Positions 7,269-11,222 of a DNA stretch of 11,222 nt are shown piece after piece; within the stretch, counting starts at the first letter, position 1; every line of letters starts with the position of its first letter. Source of the stretch: Geopsychrobacter sp. (GTDB lineage: Bacteria > Desulfobacterota > Desulfuromonadia > Desulfuromonadales > Geopsychrobacteraceae); assembly GCA_021647445.1 (NCBI GenBank), contig JAKIUS010000016.1, positions 1-11,222 of the forward strand. Direction: 5' to 3'. The position numbers and the translations under genes are program-made. The notes under the pieces were generated by a model. The model made no database searches and was not told the origin of the DNA. It saw only the letters and a program-made list of their open reading frames with translations.

Positions 7269-7298
7269 ATTATAGCGCGAGTTTCGGTGCAATTGACA
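7269..7298 (-). promoter_or_regulatory. Candidate promoter of the radical SAM gene
   Basis: A perfect TATAAT is present on the minus strand (plus-strand 7269-7274), about 107 bases before the start codon. No good -35 is seen at 16-18 bases; the region where it should lie (7290-7298) overlaps the -35 proposed for radA on the other strand. The two promoters would compete for RNA polymerase, or need an activator here. Confidence 0.4.
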
Positions 7299-7322
7299 GT
7301 TCACCACCTTCCCCCTTAGGAT
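7293..7322 (+). promoter_or_regulatory. Candidate radA promoter
   Basis: A consensus -35 TTGACA (7293-7298) is followed after 18 bases by TAGGAT (7317-7322), four of six matches to the -10 consensus. Transcription would begin near 7329, giving a leader of roughly 75 bases before radA. Confidence 0.5.
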
Positions 7323-7402
7323 GAATTCCTAACGCTCCCTCTCGTCAAATTCTGGCGAATCACGACAGATAACATCACCAACTAATAAGGCAGGAATCCC
7401 AC

Positions 7403-8755
7403 ATGGCCCGGGTCAAAACCTTTTACACCTGTCAACAATGTGGCTTTCAGAGCCCTAAATGGCTCGGCAAATGTCCCGACTGCAATCAGTGGAACACCCT
7501 CGCTGAAGAGCAGTCCCAAGCCCAGCAGAACAGTCGAGCGCTCCCTTCACCGGGCAAGCCTCAAAAGATCAGCGAGATTACCAGTTCGGCAGAAGACCGG
7601 ATTCTTTGTGGCCTCGGAGAACTGGATCGAGCTCTGGGCGGCGGTCTGGTTCCAGGATCGCTGATCCTGATTGGCGGCGATCCAGGTATCGGCAAGTCAA
7701 CCCTTCTGCTGCAGGCGGTCAATCAACTGGGCAACATCGGCACTGCCCTCTATGTCACCGCCGAAGAATCGACCCGTCAGGTTAAATTACGCGGTGAACG
7801 TCTCGGCACCAACGCTAAAAACCTTTATCTGCTTGCCGAGACCTCTCTTGAACAGATTCGCAAGCGGGTCGCAGAGCTCAAACCCGATTTTCTGGTCATC
7901 GATTCGATTCAAACGATCTTTACCAACAGCATCGAATCGGCCCCCGGCAGCGTCAGCCAGGTCAGAGAATGTGCTGGGCAGTTGATGATCCTGGCTAAGG
8001 GGGAAGGGATCCCGACTTTTCTGGTCGGGCATGTCACCAAGGACGGTTCCATCGCCGGGCCGCGTGTGCTGGAGCATTTGGTCGATACGGTCCTCTACTT
8101 TGAAGGAGATCCCAGCCACCCCTACCGTATTCTGCGCGCGGTTAAAAACCGCTTCGGCTCAACCAACGAGATCGGCGTCTTTGAGATGCAGGAGGCTGGC
8201 CTGCGTGAGGTTGCCAACCCTTCGGAACTCTTCCTCGCCGAACGGCCGGAGAAAACTGCCGGCAGCGTAGTCGTACCAGCACTGGAAGGGACGCGACCGA
8301 TTCTGGTCGAACTGCAGGCGCTGGTCTCAAGCAGCAGTTTCGGCACTCCACAGCGCACCGCCATCGGCATCGACCATAAACGGATGGCGCTGCTGATTGC
8401 TATCCTCGATAAAAAAATTGAACTGCAACTGGCCGGACAAGATATCTTTGTCAACGTCGCGGGCGGCGTACGCCTTGATGAACCGGCCGTCGACCTGGCA
8501 ACCATTGCCGCACTGGCCAGCAGTCATTTAAACCGGGCCATTGAGGCACAAACCGTCATCTTTGGCGAAGTCGGCCTGACCGGGGAGGTTCGTGCGGTCT
8601 CCCAGCCAGAATTGCGCGTCAAAGAAGCGGCCCGCCTCGGCTTCAACCGCTGCATTCTGCCGCAGGGCAGTCTGAAAAATCTCAAGCCACCCGCAGGGAT
8701 GAAGCTGGTCGGCATCCGTCATGCGAGCGAATTGATCGATCTGATCTTCAACTGA
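7403..8755 (+). CDS. radA: DNA repair protein RadA (Sms)
   Basis: RadA is a RecA-like ATPase that helps process recombination intermediates by driving branch migration. The 450 residues show the full architecture. An N-terminal zinc finger has C10, C13, C24 and C27 (YTCQQCG, GKCPDCNQW). The RecA-type core has Walker A GDPGIGKST (92-100), Walker B FLVIDS (163-168) and the RadA-specific KNRFG (248-252). A C-terminal Lon-protease-like domain (about 290-450) includes NVAGGVRLDEPAVDLA and GEVGLTGEVR. Length is typical. AGGA lies about eight bases before the ATG. It starts the plus-strand group, divergent from the radical SAM gene; moaC follows after 67 bases with no terminator visible, so read-through is likely. 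Confidence 0.98.
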   Translation: MARVKTFYTCQQCGFQSPKWLGKCPDCNQWNTLAEEQSQAQQNSRALPSPGKPQKISEITSSAEDRILCGLGELDRALGGGLVPGSLILIGGDPGIGKSTLLLQAVNQLGNIGTALYVTAEESTRQVKLRGERLGTNAKNLYLLAETSLEQIRKRVAELKPDFLVIDSIQTIFTNSIESAPGSVSQVRECAGQLMILAKGEGIPTFLVGHVTKDGSIAGPRVLEHLVDTVLYFEGDPSHPYRILRAVKNRFGSTNEIGVFEMQEAGLREVANPSELFLAERPEKTAGSVVVPALEGTRPILVELQALVSSSSFGTPQRTAIGIDHKRMALLIAILDKKIELQLAGQDIFVNVAGGVRLDEPAVDLATIAALASSHLNRAIEAQTVIFGEVGLTGEVRAVSQPELRVKEAARLGFNRCILPQGSLKNLKPPAGMKLVGIRHASELIDLIFN

Positions 8756-8822
8756 ACAAACGAGACCCAAGTAGGCTGTCGAACTTGCCATCACCCGCCT
8801 GCAAGAGGAAACACAAACAATT

Positions 8823-9311
8823 ATGAGCAATAAACTGACCCATTTCAATGACGAAGGCAAGGCGATCATGGTCGACGTTGGCGACAAGGCCACCACCAAT
8901 CGCCGCGCACTGGCCCTAGGCGAAATCTGCATGCAACCGGCAACCTTAAAACGCATCCTTGACCGTACCATCGAAAAAGGCGATGTTTTCGGCATTGCCC
9001 GCATCGCCGGAATCATGGCGGCCAAACAGACGCCAAATCTGATCCCCCTCTGCCACCCCTTAGGACTGACCTCGGTCGAACTCGAATTTTCACCCGACCC
9101 TGAAACAGGCCGGGTAGAGATTGCCGCGACCGCCAAGGTCAAGGGGCAGACCGGAATCGAAATGGAGGCATTAACGGCCGTCTCAATCGCCGCCTTAACC
9201 ATCTACGATATGTGCAAGGCGGTCGATAAGCTGATGGTGATCGGCGCGATCCGCTTACAGGAGAAAAGCGGCGGCAAAAGCGGCAATTTCGTCAGACCAA
9301 AGGGGAGTTAA
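8823..9311 (+). CDS. moaC: Cyclic pyranopterin monophosphate synthase MoaC
   Basis: MoaC converts the 3',8-cyclo-7,8-dihydro-GTP made by MoaA into cyclic pyranopterin monophosphate, the first pterin intermediate of molybdenum cofactor synthesis. The 162 residues are full length and carry the active-site set: K52 (IEKGDVFG), H78 in LCHPLGLT, E113 and E115 in [11 protein letters not shown], and D129 and K132 in YDMCKAVDK. These line up with the known E. coli catalytic residues, shifted by one. An AGAGGA lies about 11 bases before the ATG. No other moa or moe gene is in view, so the pathway is scattered in this genome or resumes outside the window. It is likely read from the radA transcript. Confidence 0.97.
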   Translation: MSNKLTHFNDEGKAIMVDVGDKATTNRRALALGEICMQPATLKRILDRTIEKGDVFGIARIAGIMAAKQTPNLIPLCHPLGLTSVELEFSPDPETGRVEIAATAKVKGQTGIEMEALTAVSIAALTIYDMCKAVDKLMVIGAIRLQEKSGGKSGNFVRPKGS

Positions 9312-9325
9312 AAAAACGATTTCCC

Positions 9326-9347
9326 TTGGCAGAAGCAGCCAATTTTG
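9326..9347 (+). terminator. Weak terminator candidate after moaC
   Basis: TTGGC (9326-9330) and GCCAA (9338-9342) form a 5-bp stem with a 7-base loop, followed by TTTTG. The stem is short, so termination would be partial. It lies 14 bases after the moaC stop. The rest of the gap up to 9417 holds only an 8-base direct repeat (AAGCAGCC at 9333-9340 and 9373-9380). Confidence 0.4.
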
Positions 9348-9417
9348 TTAAATTTCAGCAATCTCGGCACATAAGCAGCCTGTCTGATTTGCCGTAAACC
9401 TGCTGCAAGGCGCATTA

Positions 9418-9933
9418 ATGCTAAATTTTAAAATACGCAAAAACTTTCTCTTTGTACTCGGTCTCACCGGTCTACTGTTGATCGCCCTGTTATTGCTGTG
9501 CATTATCCAGCAGGAGACCACCGGTAAAACCCTGATCCTTGCGGCCATTATATTACCGGTACTGGGCCTGTTTGCCGAGAGCTGGCACCGTCAAATAAGT
9601 TTTGACGATCGTCAAATTATAGCGCGGCGCCTGTTCAGAAAAAAAATCGTCGCCTATGCCGATGTCACTTCGGTCGATACGGTCAGGGTCCGCCGCAGGG
9701 TCTTTGTCAGTGTCAGTACCGAAGCAGATTTTTTAATCCTCTCAAACAATTACGATTGTTTCGGACAACTGCTGGGCCAACTGACCCAACGTCTACCAGA
9801 ATCAGTTATCAGTCCAGAGACCAAAGAACTTGTTGAAAATCTGCCGACCAAAAACCACGAAATGTTTTCACTCTGGCTGGCAGTTGTCGTATTAATATTT
9901 ATTCTTTATGTCCAACTGGGGGGTTCGTTCTGA
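9418..9933 (+). CDS. Small membrane protein with PH-like central region, function unknown
   Basis: The product has 171 residues. Two hydrophobic helices lie at the start (about 10-30 and 37-53) and one at the end (about 149-166). Between them is a soluble stretch (about 56-145) with alternating beta-like segments: HRQISFDDRQIIARRL, KKIVAYADVTSVDTV, RRRVFVSVSTEADFLILSN and a final amphipathic helix FGQLLGQLTQRL. This order of two helices, then a strand-rich domain of about 70 residues, resembles bacterial PH-like membrane proteins, but that is a visual impression only. AAGG stands about seven bases before the ATG. It lies between moaC and the dksA-like gene on the same strand. No partner or pathway can be named from context. 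Confidence 0.8.
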   Translation: MLNFKIRKNFLFVLGLTGLLLIALLLLCIIQQETTGKTLILAAIILPVLGLFAESWHRQISFDDRQIIARRLFRKKIVAYADVTSVDTVRVRRRVFVSVSTEADFLILSNNYDCFGQLLGQLTQRLPESVISPETKELVENLPTKNHEMFSLWLAVVVLIFILYVQLGGSF

Positions 9934-9957
9934 CCGCAACAATCGGCCAGACTATCC

Positions 9958-9987
9958 TTGAACATGCTAGACAGGGGCAGGTATTCA
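9958..9987 (+). promoter_or_regulatory. Weak promoter candidate before the DksA-like gene
   Basis: TTGAAC (9958-9963) and TATTCA (9982-9987) are 18 bases apart, 41 bases before the start codon. The -35 is good but the -10 matches in only three positions. It is offered only because the 94-base gap is otherwise empty and a DksA-type gene is commonly expressed on its own. Confidence 0.25.
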
Positions 9988-10027
9988 TCGCCACCAGACA
10001 GCCTAACAGGTTCCGCGAGGTACAAAT

Positions 10028-10384
10028 ATGGACGCAAAACAGTTAGCAGAATTTCACATCCTCCTCCAGTCGCAAATGGATGAACTCCTGCAGGATGCCG
10101 ACAAGACCGTTTCGGATATGACGGAAACCAAGATCAACTTTCCGGACCCGACGGATCGCGCCAGCCTCGAATCGGATCGCAATTTTGAACTGCGCATCCG
10201 TGACCGCGAACGCAAATTGATCATCAAAATTCGCGAAGCCATCGCCCGAATCGAGGATGGCACTTTTGGTCAATGTGAAAAATGCGAAGAAGAGATCGGC
10301 GCCGAACGCCTGCTTGCCCGAGCGGTCACAACCCTGTGCATCGATTGCAAAACCGAACAGGAAAAACAGGAAAGAATCGGCTGA
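10028..10384 (+). CDS. dksA: DksA/TraR-family RNA polymerase-binding protein
   Basis: DksA enters the secondary channel of RNA polymerase and, with ppGpp, adjusts transcription to nutrient supply. The 118 residues begin with a helical arm. A coiled coil with the acidic tip DPTDRAS (D40 and D43) follows, where the paired acidic residues act near the polymerase active site. The second helix (RNFELRIRDRERKLIIKIREAIARI) leads into a four-cysteine zinc finger, C83, C86, C104 and C107 (CEKC and CIDC). This is shorter than E. coli DksA (151 residues), which is usual for Deltaproteobacteria-type members. GAGG sits about seven bases before the ATG. The next gene starts 54 bases on, in the same frame, so the two may be co-transcribed. 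A multi-copy family is common in such genomes, so the gene symbol is probable rather than certain. Confidence 0.93.
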   Translation: MDAKQLAEFHILLQSQMDELLQDADKTVSDMTETKINFPDPTDRASLESDRNFELRIRDRERKLIIKIREAIARIEDGTFGQCEKCEEEIGAERLLARAVTTLCIDCKTEQEKQERIG

Positions 10385-10438
10385 ATCTGGCAGCCCTCAT
10401 CATTGGCCGGGCTAACAATATCTGGCCAACCTCAGGCA

Positions 10439-11222
10439 ATGACGACCATGGAGCAGACATCCCGCCGGATAGCCCAATTAACCCTGCTGTCGCGCCTTGG
10501 CCAATCTCTCAATGCGGCCACCGACCTGGCCGGGCTGTGTGTCATCATCCCGACCGTACTGCTTGAACACGCAGCAGTCTCGGGCGTAGTTTTGCGGCCC
10601 GACCTAGAACCCTCAAACTTCCCCATTACCCATCACCAACGCTTCAAGACGGACGATCCGGCTCAACTCGCCTACCTGTTGCAACAGGAGCAACCGGTCA
10701 GCGAACAGGTTTTCCGCAGCGGCCGCAGTCAACTGATTTCAACCCTCGGCTCCCGTGACAAACTGCCACCCTGTCTCTACTGCATCCCGCTACGCGTACA
10801 TGGCCGTCAACTCGGAACCCTCAGCTTCTTTGGCGGGGATACGTCAAGTCATGCCCCTTTTCGGCTGGAACAACAACAATTGATGCTGACCTGCGGCTTC
10901 CAGATCGCCCAGGCCATTGAGCAGCAACTGACCACCGACCGATTGCGCCGCGTCTCAGCAGCAGATACCCGCAACCTGCAAGATATTTCGCTACTCTACC
11001 GCATCAGCCAGTTGCTACACAGTACTGTCGCCACCGACGATCTGATGCATCTGATTCTGTCATTACTCGTTCACCCTCAGGGTGGCGCTTTCCACCGTGC
11101 CATGCTCTTCATGGTCAATGAACGCAGCAACAGCCTACAGGGCATATTAGGCGTGACGCGCGAAACAGCCGAGCTCATTCTTCCACAAGGGCTCCCCGCA
11201 GAAAAGCAACGATTGCCAATCC
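10439..11222 (+). CDS. GAF-domain sensor protein (probable histidine kinase), 3' end cut by window edge
   Basis: An open frame of 261 codons runs off the right edge. Two GAF-type regions can be seen. The first spans about residues 11-165 (LTLLSRLGQSLNAATDL, then CLYCIPLRVHGRQLGTLSFFGG and FQIAQAIEQQL). The second begins near 180 (ISLLYRISQLLHSTVATDDLMHLIL) and continues with FHRAMLFMVNER. Tandem GAF domains of this type usually precede a histidine kinase or a diguanylate cyclase/phosphodiesterase; the output domain lies outside the window, so kinase is an inference. No transmembrane segment is visible, suggesting a cytoplasmic sensor. The start is uncertain: ATG at 10439 or the in-frame ATG at 10448, sharing a poor AGG. 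It follows the dksA-like gene closely on the same strand. Confidence 0.8.
   Translation, partial: MTTMEQTSRRIAQLTLLSRLGQSLNAATDLAGLCVIIPTVLLEHAAVSGVVLRPDLEPSNFPITHHQRFKTDDPAQLAYLLQQEQPVSEQVFRSGRSQLISTLGSRDKLPPCLYCIPLRVHGRQLGTLSFFGGDTSSHAPFRLEQQQLMLTCGFQIAQAIEQQLTTDRLRRVSAADTRNLQDISLLYRISQLLHSTVATDDLMHLILSLLVHPQGGAFHRAMLFMVNERSNSLQGILGVTRETAELILPQGLPAEKQRLPI

Larger units (their letters stand above)
7163..7402. other. Divergent intergenic region between the radical SAM gene and radA
   Basis: These 240 bases contain no gene that I can support. They hold the two outward-facing promoter candidates and the hairpin listed separately. The radA leader after its likely start point is about 75 bases. 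I saw no LexA-type box (CTGT-N8-ACAG) here, so SOS control of radA is not indicated by this sequence. Confidence 0.5.

Noticed and set aside
1..11222. Mobile element, CRISPR array, tRNA or rRNA gene
   Set aside because: I saw no transposase or integrase motifs, no regularly spaced repeats and no tRNA or rRNA signature sequences in the window.

Overview
This window reads as ordinary chromosome from a Desulfuromonadales-type bacterium (the Geobacter, Desulfuromonas and Pelobacter group). That placement is inferred from remembered family resemblance of the proteins, not from a search. The clues are a DksA/TraR-type zinc-finger protein with the tip DPTDRAS, a single long radical-SAM plus DUF2344 fusion beside RNase G, and the start of a tandem-GAF sensor protein. 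I see no rRNA, tRNA, CRISPR array, insertion sequence or phage gene. Coding density is high, and the longest non-coding stretches are about 240 bases.

The left half (1-7162) lies entirely on the minus strand. In transcription order it holds a B12-binding-type radical SAM/DUF2344 protein, RNase G (rng), ribosomal proteins L21 and L27 (rplU, rpmA), the ribosome-assembly GTPase Obg (obgE), and glutamate 5-kinase (proB, running off the left edge). The genes are not one simple operon. A strong sigma70-type promoter precedes rplU. A good intrinsic terminator follows rpmA. A weaker promoter candidate precedes rng. Most of these genes serve RNA processing and ribosome building, so the uncharacterised radical SAM protein sits in a translation-related neighbourhood. 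proB belongs to proline synthesis.

The right half (7403-11222) lies on the plus strand. It holds radA (recombination and DNA repair), moaC (molybdenum cofactor synthesis), a small three-helix membrane protein with a PH-like middle, a DksA/TraR-family protein, and the first 261 codons of a protein with GAF domains that runs off the right edge. The radical SAM gene and radA are divergent. Their promoter candidates overlap in a 240-base gap, and a terminator-like hairpin lies in the radical SAM leader.

Two observations stand out. First, obgE contains an in-frame TAA at codon 291. The reading frame continues cleanly for 44 more codons, including the SAV (G5) motif, before its natural stop. This is either a real nonsense mutation in a normally essential gene or a base error. 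Second, the obgE-proB gap holds a 108-base foldback whose 21-bp outer stem has no mismatches on the plus strand, because all three imperfections are G.U pairs. It also encloses further hairpins. This could be a structured RNA or a small repeat element. I found no clear new multi-gene defence or metabolic system here.
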